A stretch of DNA of 64,000 nucleotides from positions 1 through 64,000 of the IMG/VR virus record IMGVR_UViG_3300048033_000857; one strand, 5' to 3'. Each line of letters starts with the position of its first letter. Within the stretch, counting starts at the first letter, position 1. The DNA is from a virus. The notes under the pieces are model-generated. The model was not told where the DNA came from. It made no database searches and saw only the letters and a list, made by a program, of their open reading frames with translations. Shown in pieces: positions 1 through 8,728 of the stretch. The translations under genes and the position numbers were made by a program.

Positions 1-1
1 T

Positions 2-850
2 ATGGCTAACTGGAATGAACATCCAGATCGTGACGACAAATGGAAAGAAGATGAAATTGGTCGTATTGGTGAAGAAAAATTCCGTCGTGAATACGGTTGT
101 GAATTCCTAGTATTCGACGAAACTCTTATTAACTCAATTAAATTAGCAGCTATGGAAGGTGGAAATCCTGTACTTAATATGGGGCAAACACGCTGGTATA
201 AGAAGCCTACAAGCCAGTTTACGTATGCAGTAGCACTTGACCCTAGCATGGGAACAGGCGGCGACAATGCAGCTATACAAGTGTTTGAGCTACCAAGCTA
301 TGAACAGGTAGCAGAATGGCAACACAATCAAACTGCTATACCAGGACAAATTAGAATCCTATCTGATATATGTAAATATCTTGCAGATGCATCGGGTGCT
401 AACAATGTGTACTGGAGTGTGGAAAACAATGGCATAGGAGAAGCGGCGCTGATCGTTATAAACGATTTTGGGGAAGAGAACATACCGGGTTTGTTCGTTA
501 GTGAACCGATGAGAAAAGGTCACGTTAGGAAGTTCCGCAAAGGCTTTAATACTACACACAGTACAAAGATTACAGCATGTAGTCGTTTAAAAACAATGGT
601 AGAAGGCGACAAAATGACTGTACATTCAAAACCTTTAATAGGCGAGTTAAAAGGTTTTGTAGCAACAGGTTCAAGTTTTAATGCTAAATCGGGTATGACT
701 GATGATTTAATTAGTGCAACTTTATTAGCTATTAGAATGATGGCTGTACTCAAAGACTGGGATCCGAGAGTATATAATACATTTAATCAAGCAGAACATG
801 ACGAAGATTACGAACCACCAATGCCAATCTTCATTAGCAGTAACATATGA
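2..850 (+). CDS. 17: Terminase large subunit gp17, C-terminal part
   Basis: The gene runs off the left edge; the visible 282 residues are the nuclease half of the T4-type packaging motor that cuts concatemeric DNA during headful packaging. The acidic residues expected for an RNase H/RuvC-like nuclease occur in the usual order: D80 in AVALDPSMGTGG, E141 in YWSVENNG and D234/D235 in MTDDLISA. The ATPase half with its Walker boxes must lie upstream of the window. The ATG at base 2 is probably internal, so the true start is unknown. The next gene begins 11 bases after the stop. Family assignment is firm; the residue roles are by analogy with T4 gp17. Confidence 0.9.
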   Translation: MANWNEHPDRDDKWKEDEIGRIGEEKFRREYGCEFLVFDETLINSIKLAAMEGGNPVLNMGQTRWYKKPTSQFTYAVALDPSMGTGGDNAAIQVFELPSYEQVAEWQHNQTAIPGQIRILSDICKYLADASGANNVYWSVENNGIGEAALIVINDFGEENIPGLFVSEPMRKGHVRKFRKGFNTTHSTKITACSRLKTMVEGDKMTVHSKPLIGELKGFVATGSSFNAKSGMTDDLISATLLAIRMMAVLKDWDPRVYNTFNQAEHDEDYEPPMPIFISSNI

Positions 851-860
851 TAAATACAAT

Positions 861-2987
861 ATGCAGAATTTAGACTTAACAGCAGAAGAACTATTCAATA
901 AAATACGAGGACGTTTTCCTAGTGTTACTATCGGCGATGCCGAAGGTAATGTAACAAACGAACCTAAGTTAGGTCGTTACTTCGACTTTAACTTTGTTAG
1001 TGAAGGACGTCCTGTAGGAAAAGTAAGCATAAGTTTAGATGAAAAAGGTGTAGCAGTTGTTTATGGTGAAGATTTAGTTGCCAACGAAGGTGACTCAACT
1101 AAGACTGGCTGGTACGACTTTTTAAAAGAATTGAGAATGTTTGCAAGAAAGCGAACACTAGCATTTGACACAAGAGATATTACTAAATCAAATTTAGATA
1201 GTAGAGATTACAAATTTTTAGCAAATAACCGTGGCGGGGACGAAAACATGAATGAATCAAAGATGTACGGCACATCAAGAGTAAGTTATCAAGACTTTGA
1301 TGGAGCACGTTTAATGATTAAACACACCGAAGGCATTAATCAAGAAATACCAGGTGGTAGAGCAAAGAAAGTTGGCTCATTATACATCGAAAGCGCAGAA
1401 GGCGAAAGATTTAAATATCCATACAAGCACTTAACTGGTGCAAGAGCAATGGCACGTCACGTAGCAGAAGGCGGAAACGCTTATGATGATTTTGGTAAGC
1501 ATATTGTTAGTATGTCAGAAGAAATGTCAAAATTGCGCAAGTTTAAAACTTACATGGGTCGTAGTGCTGTAATGGCAGAAAGCCTAAGCGAGTATATGGA
1601 CGTAGTTAAAACACGTATCGCCACAGTTAAAAAGACACTAGAATCTCTACAACGTCCTGCATATTACAAAGAAACATTTGAAGCATTTGCTCCAGCAGTA
1701 ATGGAAGATGTTCCAAGTGATGTTGCTGAAAATTGGATTGATCAATTAACTATCAAGCAGTTTAATGAAGAATTAGCAGATGTATTCCCGTACATTTATA
1801 AACTAGTAAGTGAAGCAACTAAGGCTGAAGAACTTACTGCTGAAGATTTAATGAGTGAAAAGAAAAGCTCACCAGCAGGCGGGCCAGCATGTTGGGACGG
1901 TAAAAAGATTGGCAACCCTAAAACTAAAATGAAGGGCGGCAAACGTGTCAACAATTGTGTACCAGAAGAAGCCGAACTAGAGCAAGGCTTTAACGAGATG
2001 ATGGGTCAATTTGCAGAAGGCGAAGAAGAAAAGACAAGTGAGATTGAAGCCTGGGTCAAAAAATACGAAACAAAAATTGGTAACAACGGCGACACTCTTC
2101 CAGAAGGCTACGTAAAGTTCTTAATGGATAGTGGAATCTTTAGTGATGCTTACGAACAAAATGAAACTGCAAAAGCAGAAAAAATGATTGGTAAGCCTTA
2201 CGCAGATTGGGATTACGACGATCAAGAAAAAGCACTAGAAGCTATGCCTATTACTAAAGCAATGTTTGACGATATAGAAAAAATTACCGGAACAGACGGC
2301 GAAGAAGCTGCCGAAATGGTTGCTAACGTAATGGACAACATGGATGAAGGCAATGCATACGCTAAAGCAGTACAAGATGCTAAAAGAGATGGCAAGAAAA
2401 AAGGCGACGAAATTGATGGTCCAGATGGCGAAAAGATTAAATTAGAAAAAGAAGACGAAAAAACACCGTTAGGCGAATTTATTCTTAGTTACTTCGATCG
2501 TGAAACAGGGCAGTTTCCAAAAGGCGAAACAGCAGTATTAACAATGGTAGAAAAAGACTACGGCGAGCAATACATTACTCCTGCTAAAAAGTTCATTGAA
2601 ATGATCAGTGACAAAGTTGCAGAAGTAATGGGCTACAAAGAAGCAGACATGGAAGAAGGTCTACCAGACGATGGCGGAGCAGGTGTACTTGAAAAGCTGT
2701 TACAAGGTATTACTAAAGATTTTGTTATGGGCGACGACAGTGCAGCACAAAAAATGGTTGATATGCTCAAGAAGTATAATGCACCGATGGATAAAGTTGC
2801 AGACATGCTTGAGCAGAAAGCAAAAGAATTTACTAAGAAAACATTTAGCATTTTTGACAATCCTTTAAAGAAAGATACAGCAGGCGAAGCTGCTGATAGA
2901 ATGTTAATCTTAGCAGACTACATTAGATCAAAAGCAGGACAGTCAGAAGAATTCGAAAGAATGAAAGAACTAGCAGGCTTAAGATAA
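861..2987 (+). CDS. Large acidic protein of unknown function (virion- or scaffold-like)
   Basis: A 708-residue protein, rich in Glu, Lys and Met, with long charged helical stretches. The reading frame is open from 798, but that part overlaps the terminase gene; ATG 861 (MQNLDLTAEELF) is the better start. Near base 1870 a compact Gly/Cys/Lys segment (SPAGGPACWDGKK, then KMKGGKRVNNCVPEE) resembles the short Cys/Lys motif of the basic protein at 52887. No enzyme motif is visible. Its place directly after the terminase suggests a head, scaffold or packaging role, but that is inference only. A GATAAATAC late-promoter-like site at 849-857 lies only three bases before the ATG, unusually close. Confidence 0.6.
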   Translation: MQNLDLTAEELFNKIRGRFPSVTIGDAEGNVTNEPKLGRYFDFNFVSEGRPVGKVSISLDEKGVAVVYGEDLVANEGDSTKTGWYDFLKELRMFARKRTLAFDTRDITKSNLDSRDYKFLANNRGGDENMNESKMYGTSRVSYQDFDGARLMIKHTEGINQEIPGGRAKKVGSLYIESAEGERFKYPYKHLTGARAMARHVAEGGNAYDDFGKHIVSMSEEMSKLRKFKTYMGRSAVMAESLSEYMDVVKTRIATVKKTLESLQRPAYYKETFEAFAPAVMEDVPSDVAENWIDQLTIKQFNEELADVFPYIYKLVSEATKAEELTAEDLMSEKKSSPAGGPACWDGKKIGNPKTKMKGGKRVNNCVPEEAELEQGFNEMMGQFAEGEEEKTSEIEAWVKKYETKIGNNGDTLPEGYVKFLMDSGIFSDAYEQNETAKAEKMIGKPYADWDYDDQEKALEAMPITKAMFDDIEKITGTDGEEAAEMVANVMDNMDEGNAYAKAVQDAKRDGKKKGDEIDGPDGEKIKLEKEDEKTPLGEFILSYFDRETGQFPKGETAVLTMVEKDYGEQYITPAKKFIEMISDKVAEVMGYKEADMEEGLPDDGGAGVLEKLLQGITKDFVMGDDSAAQKMVDMLKKYNAPMDKVADMLEQKAKEFTKKTFSIFDNPLKKDTAGEAADRMLILADYIRSKAGQSEEFERMKELAGLR

Positions 2988-3040
2988 ATAGAATTGGATG
3001 AGTAATCCATTAAGTTTTTAAGTTTTTCTTTAAAAAAGAC

Positions 3041-3069
3041 TTGACAACGTTTGTAGAATAGCATATAAT
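3041..3069 (+). promoter_or_regulatory. Consensus sigma70 promoter for gp32
   Basis: TTGACA (3041-3046), a 17-base spacer and TATAAT (3064-3069) match the bacterial housekeeping consensus perfectly. The gp32 start lies about 80 bases downstream behind an AGGAGG ribosome site. Strong early expression by host RNA polymerase is the natural reading. Confidence 0.9.
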
Positions 3070-3150
3070 AAGAACTGTGCTACAAACAAAACAGGCACTA
3101 GTAGCAATGTAGCTACTGCACATAGGCATAACATTTAGGAGGCATTAACT

Positions 3151-4122
3151 ATGGCATCATTAGCAGAAATCCGAGCAAAGCTCAAAGAGCAAGAATCAGG
3201 AAACAACAACCGCAATTCAGGCGGTGGTGACAACAGCATTTACCCATTTTGGAATATGAAAGAAGGCGAGAGTTCAACTCTGCGTTTCCTTCCTGATGGC
3301 AACGCTGATAACACATTCTTTTGGCAAGAGCGTTTGGTAATTAAACTACCATTTGCAGGCGTTAAAGGACAAACAGATTCGCGTCCAGTACAAGTACAAA
3401 TTCCGTGTATGGAAATGTATGGCGAAACATGTAACATTCTTAACGAAGTACGTGGTTGGTTTAAAGATCCAAGTCTAGAAGATATGGGTCGTAAGTATTG
3501 GAAAAAGCGTTCTTACATCTTCCAAGGCTTTGTAACGGATAACCCACTAAACGAGGACACTACTCCGGAGAATCCAATCCGTAGATTTATTATTGGTCCT
3601 CAAATCTTCAATATCATTAAGCAGGCGCTTATGGATCCAGATATGGAAGAATTGCCAACAGATTATACTGCTGGTGTAGACTTCCGTCTTAATAAAACTA
3701 CTAAAGGCGGATATGCAGACTATTCAACATCTAATTGGGCACGTAGAGATCGTCCACTAGGTGATAATGAAATGGCTGCTGTTAATGCACACGGATTGTT
3801 TAATCTAAGTGACTTCTTACCTAAAAAGCCAGGCGATGTTGAACTCAAAGTCATGCAAGAAATGTTCGAAGCATCAGTAGATGGTGAAGCATTTGACATG
3901 GATCGTTGGGGACAATATTTCCGTCCAGCGGGTATGGCACAACGTACAGGTGACCCTGTTGCTCCGGCAGCAAGTACTCCTGCACCAACTCCTGCGGCAG
4001 CACCTGCTCCAGTAGCAGAGGCAGCACCAGTAGCAACTCCAGCACCAGCGGCTGAAGCGGCTCCTGCAGAAGGTGGCAACGCCCAAGACATTCTAGCAAT
4101 GATTAGAAGCCGTCAAGGTTAA
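3151..4122 (+). CDS. 32: Single-stranded DNA-binding protein gp32
   Basis: A T4 gp32-type single-strand DNA-binding protein of 323 residues that coats replication and recombination intermediates. The N-terminus is a short basic region. The OB-fold core follows (IYPFWNMKEGESSTLRFLPDG, aromatic-rich), with Cys residues around 90-99 (CMEMYGETC) in the area where T4 gp32 has its zinc site. The C-terminal 60 residues are Pro/Ala low complexity ending in AQDILAMIRSRQG, in place of the acidic T4 tail that recruits partners. It has its own consensus promoter, an AGGAGG site 9 bases before the ATG and a terminator just downstream, so it is a single-gene unit. Confidence 0.93.
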   Translation: MASLAEIRAKLKEQESGNNNRNSGGGDNSIYPFWNMKEGESSTLRFLPDGNADNTFFWQERLVIKLPFAGVKGQTDSRPVQVQIPCMEMYGETCNILNEVRGWFKDPSLEDMGRKYWKKRSYIFQGFVTDNPLNEDTTPENPIRRFIIGPQIFNIIKQALMDPDMEELPTDYTAGVDFRLNKTTKGGYADYSTSNWARRDRPLGDNEMAAVNAHGLFNLSDFLPKKPGDVELKVMQEMFEASVDGEAFDMDRWGQYFRPAGMAQRTGDPVAPAASTPAPTPAAAPAPVAEAAPVATPAPAAEAAPAEGGNAQDILAMIRSRQG

Positions 4123-4134
4123 TAAGAGCAAGCT

Positions 4135-4168
4135 AAAAGGGTTGCTTTTACTGATTGCAACCCTTTTT
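4135..4168 (+). terminator. Rho-independent terminator after gp32
   Basis: A perfect 11-bp stem (AAAAGGGTTGC / GCAACCCTTTT) with an 11-base loop ends in a T run 13 bases after the gp32 stop. It separates gp32 from uvsX. Confidence 0.9.
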
Positions 4169-4199
4169 AGTTGCCCAACTTTTTAGATAGGAGATACAC

Positions 4200-5294
4200 A
4201 TGGCGAATAAATCATTCGACCCAACGAAGTTTAGAAACTCGTTAACTAAATCTATTTCAGGTATGAGTGCAGGTTTTAATGACCCTACTGATTGGATTAG
4301 TACAGGTAATTACGCACTCAACTATCTTATCTCAGGAGACTTTAACAAAGGTGTTCCAATGGGTAAGGTTACAGTTTTTGCAGGAGAGTCTGGTGCAGGT
4401 AAATCATATATCTGTGCAGGTAACATCGTAAAGGCAGCACAAGATCAAAATATCTTTGTAGTACTAATCGACTCAGAGAACGCACTTGACGAATCGTGGC
4501 TACATGCACTAGATGTAGACACATCGGAAGAAAAACTACTTAAACTTAATATGTCAATGATTGATGATGTAGCAAAAACTATCTCAACATTTATGACAGA
4601 CTACAAAGCAATGAACGAAGAAGACCGTCCTAAGGTATTGTTTGTTATTGATAGTTTGGGTATGTTGCTAACACCTACAGACGTTGATCAGTTTAACAAA
4701 GGTGATATGAAAGGTGATATGGGTCGTAAGCCTAAAGCACTAACATCACTTGTTCGTAACACAGTTAATATGATCGGCTCGCACAATGTAGGGCTTGTAT
4801 GTACTAACCACACATATGCATCGCAAGATATGTTTGATCCAGATGATAAGATTTCAGGTGGTCAAGGCTTTATCTATGCATCATCTATCGTAGTTGCAAT
4901 GAAAAAACTAAAACTAAAAGAAGATGAAGATGGTAACAAGATCAGTCAAGTTATGGGTATCCGTGCTGGCTGTAAGGTTATGAAGACACGTTATGCAAAA
5001 CCGTTTGAAGGTGTGCAGGTAAAGATTCCATATGAAACAGGTATGAATCCTTATAGTGGCTTGCTTGAATTGTTTGAATCTAAAGGCGTTATTGAAAAGC
5101 AAGGCAACCGTCTAAAGTATGTTACTAGCGATGGTGAAGAAATTCTTGAATATCGCAAAAAATGGATAGGCGAAAACCTCGATAAGGTTATGTCAGATTA
5201 TTTGGAAAAAGAAGCTTCTATGGTAAATACCTCTGAAGTTGACGAAGAAACAACTGATAATATCTTAATTGAGGACCCTATCACAAATGAATGA
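4200..5294 (+). CDS. uvsX: UvsX, RecA-like recombinase
   Basis: A strand-exchange ATPase of 364 residues that acts with gp32 and UvsY in recombination-dependent replication. Walker A is GESGAGKS (62-69) and Walker B is VLFVIDSLG (about 147-154). The segment GGQGFIYASS fits the DNA-binding loop region of RecA-type proteins. The ATG follows a TAGGAGATACAC ribosome site. The stop overlaps the start of the next small gene, implying translational coupling. Length and motif order match T4-like UvsX proteins. Confidence 0.95.
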   Translation: MANKSFDPTKFRNSLTKSISGMSAGFNDPTDWISTGNYALNYLISGDFNKGVPMGKVTVFAGESGAGKSYICAGNIVKAAQDQNIFVVLIDSENALDESWLHALDVDTSEEKLLKLNMSMIDDVAKTISTFMTDYKAMNEEDRPKVLFVIDSLGMLLTPTDVDQFNKGDMKGDMGRKPKALTSLVRNTVNMIGSHNVGLVCTNHTYASQDMFDPDDKISGGQGFIYASSIVVAMKKLKLKEDEDGNKISQVMGIRAGCKVMKTRYAKPFEGVQVKIPYETGMNPYSGLLELFESKGVIEKQGNRLKYVTSDGEEILEYRKKWIGENLDKVMSDYLEKEASMVNTSEVDEETTDNILIEDPITNE

Positions 5295-5520
5295 AGATCA
5301 AATAGCTGATGTTTGGATGATGTTTAAAGAATATCTTGACAAAAAACATGTTGAGATGGCTGCTGAACGTTTTGTAGATTTAATAGCTGATTATGGCACA
5401 TCGGACGAAGTCTTTACTGACTTACTAGGTACCGAAACTGCTTTAGATAATGCTATTAACTACTATTTAGATTTAGATGAAGAAGAAGTGTTTGACGACG
5501 AGGAAGAGGACGATTACTAA
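5287..5520 (+). CDS. Small acidic protein coupled to UvsX
   Basis: A 77-residue protein with a helical N-terminal half (MNEDQIADVWMMFKEYLDK) and a strongly acidic tail ending in EEEDDY. The frame is open from 5269, but the ATG at 5287, overlapping the uvsX stop, is the likely start. Its own stop overlaps the next ATG (TAATG), so uvsX, this gene and the UvsY candidate form one coupled unit. No known domain is recognisable. The acidic tail and position suggest a recombination accessory, which is inference. Confidence 0.7.
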   Translation: MNEDQIADVWMMFKEYLDKKHVEMAAERFVDLIADYGTSDEVFTDLLGTETALDNAINYYLDLDEEEVFDDEEEDDY

Positions 5521-5975
5521 TGGGTTGGTATAGCGAAGTATCTCGTGATGTTTCAAAGATTCCTAATGCAGTAGTGTACTTTGAAAAAGAACTAGGAGAC
5601 GCACGAGTTGAATGCAAACTTGCAGGCAATGTAGAAAAAGCGGCAGCAAGTATGCCGGGCATTGTTGAACATCGCTTTAACCAACTTCAAGAAATTGAAG
5701 CAATCCTTAACTACTTAAATATCGAGCTGCGTAGATTGCGTAGCTCGTACTTTAAGAAATATCTTGAAAACTATCAGCGAGCTCTGTCTAGCCGTGACGT
5801 TGAAAAATACGTTGACGGCGAGGCAGACGTTGTTGACTATGAAAAGATTATCAACGAATTTGCGCTAATGCGTAACAAATGGTTAGGTGTACTCAAAGCA
5901 CTTGATCAAAAACAATGGCAAATTACAAATGTAGTTAAGCTACGAGTTGCGGGCATGGAAGATGCATCCTTATAA
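5520..5975 (+). CDS. uvsY: Probable UvsY, recombination mediator
   Basis: A 151-residue, almost wholly helical protein. The C-terminal half (EKYVDGEADVVDYEKI, then RNKWLGVLKALDQKQWQITN) has the layout of UvsY-type mediators of marine T4-like phages, which load UvsX on gp32-coated DNA; T4 UvsY is about 137 residues. The assignment rests on this resemblance, its size and its coupling to uvsX, so it is less certain than UvsX itself. The next gene starts inside its last codons. Confidence 0.55.
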   Translation: MGWYSEVSRDVSKIPNAVVYFEKELGDARVECKLAGNVEKAAASMPGIVEHRFNQLQEIEAILNYLNIELRRLRSSYFKKYLENYQRALSSRDVEKYVDGEADVVDYEKIINEFALMRNKWLGVLKALDQKQWQITNVVKLRVAGMEDASL

Positions 5976-6606
5976 TATCCTAATAGGATGTGATCAAGCA
6001 TATTTTACTGATTGGGCAGTACCTTTACTAAGAAGTATCAATACACATAATCCTTGGATAAATTTACATTGTCATATTGTAAATCCAACAGTTGAAAATT
6101 CTTTAGATAATGTTAGTATTACTACTGAAACAAGAGAATTTGTAAACGATGAATCAAAAATATCTTATTTGCAAAGTGTAAGATTTTTAGCAGTTGCAGA
6201 TAAATTTAAAAACAATGAAAAAGTTATTACTCTCGATGCTGATAGTATCTGCACTCGACGCATAGGACAAGAAGCAGCAATACGTCGACTATTTTCAAAA
6301 CAACATGTATTAAAACACCATAAAGAAGACAGATGGCTTGCAGGGTTTGTAGTGTTTAATAATAATGGCTTTAGACAAGAATATGCAAAAGAATTAAGAT
6401 CAGTTCCGTATGATTTATGGAAATGGGGCAGAGATCAAAAAATATTAAATCAATTATCTAAAAAATACAAGTTTGTTGAATTAGATAAACTTTGGATGAG
6501 TATAGGTAAAAATAAAAACAATACTAGTGCGTTCTTAACATTAAAGGGCGAACAAAAGTTTACAGAAAAATATTTAAAAGCATATAAGAAGTATCTTACT
6601 GAATGA
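5962..6606 (+). CDS. GT-A glycosyltransferase (GT8-like)
   Basis: A 214-residue protein opening with YNILIGCDQAYFTDWAVPL, the first strand and loop of a nucleotide-sugar GT-A fold. A DxD metal site is at TLDADSI (D92/D94), followed by LAGFVVFNNNGF typical of GT8-like proteins. ATG 5962 (MHPYNILIG) is preferred over the upstream TTG at 5947. It overlaps uvsY by 14 bases and the next glycosyltransferase by 4, and opens a surface-glycan gene run placed inside the replication region. Sugar donor and acceptor are unknown. Confidence 0.7.
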   Translation: MHPYNILIGCDQAYFTDWAVPLLRSINTHNPWINLHCHIVNPTVENSLDNVSITTETREFVNDESKISYLQSVRFLAVADKFKNNEKVITLDADSICTRRIGQEAAIRRLFSKQHVLKHHKEDRWLAGFVVFNNNGFRQEYAKELRSVPYDLWKWGRDQKILNQLSKKYKFVELDKLWMSIGKNKNNTSAFLTLKGEQKFTEKYLKAYKKYLTE

Positions 6607-7541
6607 AAGTTATTGGAATTGAAGAAGTATTTAGGACACATCCTCTTCCAAATCTACCTAATTTTAAAATAGTAGATTGGAAAAATACAAAGGCACTAAA
6701 TTCGGCTGACATTTTTATACAAGCAAATATTGCAGAAAACAAACACAAAAAATTAAGACACAAATATGAATATATTAGACAATCAGGAAAACCTTGGATT
6801 GTAGCCGAAAGTGCTGTATTTAGACGTAATATGATACAACCACCAAATCCAATGTCATATCATAGATACAGTTGGTTTAGTTATTTTAGAAACGAAGGTC
6901 TTTATAATAATGTCAACTGTCCTAAAGACAGATGGGATCAAATACAAAAAGATCAAAATATAGAAATTAAATCTTGGCGTAAAGACGGTGATTATATTCT
7001 TGTTATATTACAACGTCCGGGTGATAGCAGTCTAAAAAATTTACTTGCAAAGTATAAAACTTATGATAATTTTTTAACTCAAGTTATTACAAATATAAGA
7101 CGCTATACTAATAGACCAATACGCATACGCATGCATCCTTTACGTCAAAATAAACAACAAGATATTATTAATAGATTATCTTTACCTAATGTAACAATAA
7201 GCGCAAACACACATGGTGCAGGATTATTAGAAGGCGGCGACGGATTATATAAAGATTTTGCAGATGCTTGGTGTGTTGTAGGTTTTAATAGTAATGCACT
7301 AACTGAAAGTATATGTGAAGGCATACCTACATTTAGTTTGTGTCCTAGCTCTATGGCTTGGGATTGCTCGAACACTAATTTAAAAGATATCGATAATCCT
7401 AAGTTTTTTGACCGGCAACAGTGGCTTAACAACTTAGGATATTGCCAATGGCGGGAAGATGAAATTGCACAAGGTGCGCCATATTTTCATTTAATGGAAA
7501 TATACGATCAAGCTAAAACTTATATTCAAAATGTTCGATAA
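6603..7541 (+). CDS. Capsule-type (Kdo transferase-like) glycosyltransferase, paralogue 1
   Basis: A 312-residue GT-B-like protein. Three motifs recall bacterial KpsS/KpsC-type capsule transferases: YILVILQRPGDSSL (131-144), RPIRIRMHPLR (171-181) and GFNSNALTESICEGIP (227-242). The C-terminal segment FDRQQWLNNLGYCQWREDEI recurs almost unchanged in the proteins at 11170 and 12982. Together with kdsA and kdsB in the same island, a Kdo-type donor is a reasonable hypothesis. It overlaps its upstream neighbour by 4 bases and converges on the sulfotransferase gene, with 29 bases of tail-to-tail overlap. Confidence 0.65.
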   Translation: MKVIGIEEVFRTHPLPNLPNFKIVDWKNTKALNSADIFIQANIAENKHKKLRHKYEYIRQSGKPWIVAESAVFRRNMIQPPNPMSYHRYSWFSYFRNEGLYNNVNCPKDRWDQIQKDQNIEIKSWRKDGDYILVILQRPGDSSLKNLLAKYKTYDNFLTQVITNIRRYTNRPIRIRMHPLRQNKQQDIINRLSLPNVTISANTHGAGLLEGGDGLYKDFADAWCVVGFNSNALTESICEGIPTFSLCPSSMAWDCSNTNLKDIDNPKFFDRQQWLNNLGYCQWREDEIAQGAPYFHLMEIYDQAKTYIQNVR

Positions 7542-8103
7542 CATTTAAAAAGTTTTGTCTAACAATATCAGCTGTTATAGGATTGTACAGTTCTTTATAA
7601 TCTTTATTTTTTCGAGTTTCGTTTTTTACAAAAGTAGTAAGTAATTCATTATTGTAAGGTATTTGTATTTTGTGTAATTTACTATGAAGTTTTTCATACG
7701 GTATTAGATCGTCAACAACTATAGTATTATTATTAGTGTACAATTTCCAATCATTTAAACTTGCAAACTTTGTATCTTTAAGAAAATAATAAAACCCGTT
7801 TTTAACTTTTCCTGGTTTTATTTTTTGATACCAATAGTAATAACTAACAACCTTATCCCATGGATTTCTTTCAACTGCAAATTTATAATAGTTTTGCCAT
7901 TCAAATGAAAAATTGTTTTTAATATATTTCCAACTAACGTGTCCGTCATCCGTTGGAGCATTTAGTCTAGGTGTGCCGTCTCTAGGAGATCCGGTGCAAA
8001 TGTCATCGGGTCCAAGATACCTATACAAATATTTTTCAATACTCGATCCTGCTGTCTTTCTAGTTTTTAAAAATATAAACTTATGTTTGTGTGAGATAAT
8101 CAT
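7513..8103 (-). CDS. Sulfotransferase family protein
   Basis: A 196-residue PAPS-dependent sulfotransferase-like protein. The 5'-phosphosulfate loop is FLKTRKTAGSSIEKYL (about 11-26) and the 3'-phosphate-binding motif is FAVERNPWDKVVSYYYW (about 75-91). This matches the Sulfotransfer_2-like group that acts on carbohydrates. A histidine-rich N-terminus precedes the loop. An APS kinase is encoded at 23247 and could provide donor. It is the second gene of a two-gene minus-strand unit, overlapping the upstream hydrolase by 23 bases. The likely acceptor is a host surface glycan, by inference from the neighbours. Confidence 0.8.
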   Translation of the reverse strand: MIISHKHKFIFLKTRKTAGSSIEKYLYRYLGPDDICTGSPRDGTPRLNAPTDDGHVSWKYIKNNFSFEWQNYYKFAVERNPWDKVVSYYYWYQKIKPGKVKNGFYYFLKDTKFASLNDWKLYTNNNTIVVDDLIPYEKLHSKLHKIQIPYNNELLTTFVKNETRKNKDYKELYNPITADIVRQNFLNVIEHFEYKF

Positions 8104-8716
8104 GTACTTTGTTTTCTTTAAAAAAATTGTTTATAATAGGATACAAGTTACCAGACTTTTTAAGTCGAAGCCCTATAGAATGATTTCCTTTAAGTAATAT
8201 TTTTGTTATATTATCTTTATTGGGTATCATAGAAAGATGTTTTTCGTCTCCGTCTTCTTCTCCATTTACAATTAAATATCTAGTATTTTCACTAAATTCT
8301 AAATTTTTATATTTCCATTTTTTAATATTCTTAACATATTTGTCCCAGCGATGTTCCCAAGGTACAATATTATGATTTACCGAATACTGTGTAGCAAATG
8401 CAAGAACAGCGTCTACAGGATATAGTGTACTAAACATACAAGCATTAAATGCACCCATACTGTTACCTAAACAGAATACTTTTTCTGTTTTTATTTTTCG
8501 AGTAATACTACGAACTTTAATGCCATTAAACCAAGATCTGTTTTTATCTATTACAAAAAGTACATTATATCCTTGCTTGTTAAGATTATAAAATTCTTGA
8601 TTAATTTTTCCGTTAGGATTATTACCAACACCCGAAAATGATATTACAGTTTTATCGCTTCCTATATATTTTTCTATTACTTCAGTCACAAGTATATTTA
8701 CCGAATAACTGCGCAC
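8081..8716 (-). CDS. Alpha/beta-hydrolase-like protein
   Basis: A 211-residue protein with a nucleophile elbow GNSMGAFNA (Ser86 in GxSxG), a later acidic segment VNGEEDGDEKH and a C-terminal LKGNHSIGLRLK that would supply the histidine of a Ser-Asp-His triad. Only GTG 8716 gives a full-length start; no ATG lies upstream of the elbow. It diverges from the gene at 8729 with only 12 bases between the starts. It may be an acyl- or glycan-ester hydrolase working with the sulfotransferase it is coupled to; the substrate is unknown. Confidence 0.6.
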   Translation of the reverse strand: MRSYSVNILVTEVIEKYIGSDKTVISFSGVGNNPNGKINQEFYNLNKQGYNVLFVIDKNRSWFNGIKVRSITRKIKTEKVFCLGNSMGAFNACMFSTLYPVDAVLAFATQYSVNHNIVPWEHRWDKYVKNIKKWKYKNLEFSENTRYLIVNGEEDGDEKHLSMIPNKDNITKILLKGNHSIGLRLKKSGNLYPIINNFFKENKVHDYLTQT

Positions 8717-8724
8717 ATAAATAT
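8717..8724 (+). promoter_or_regulatory. Late-promoter-like ATAAATAT
   Basis: An ATAAATAT octamer resembling the T4 late promoter core, immediately 5' of the gene at 8729 and overlapping the start region of the divergent gene. The transcription start would fall very near the ATG, so function is uncertain. Confidence 0.4.
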
Positions 8725-8728
8725 CTAC

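Noticed and set aside
3720-4099. Three antisense frames of 70-123 codons over the end of gp32
   Set aside because: They mirror the Pro/Ala low-complexity tail of gp32; no ribosome site and skewed composition.
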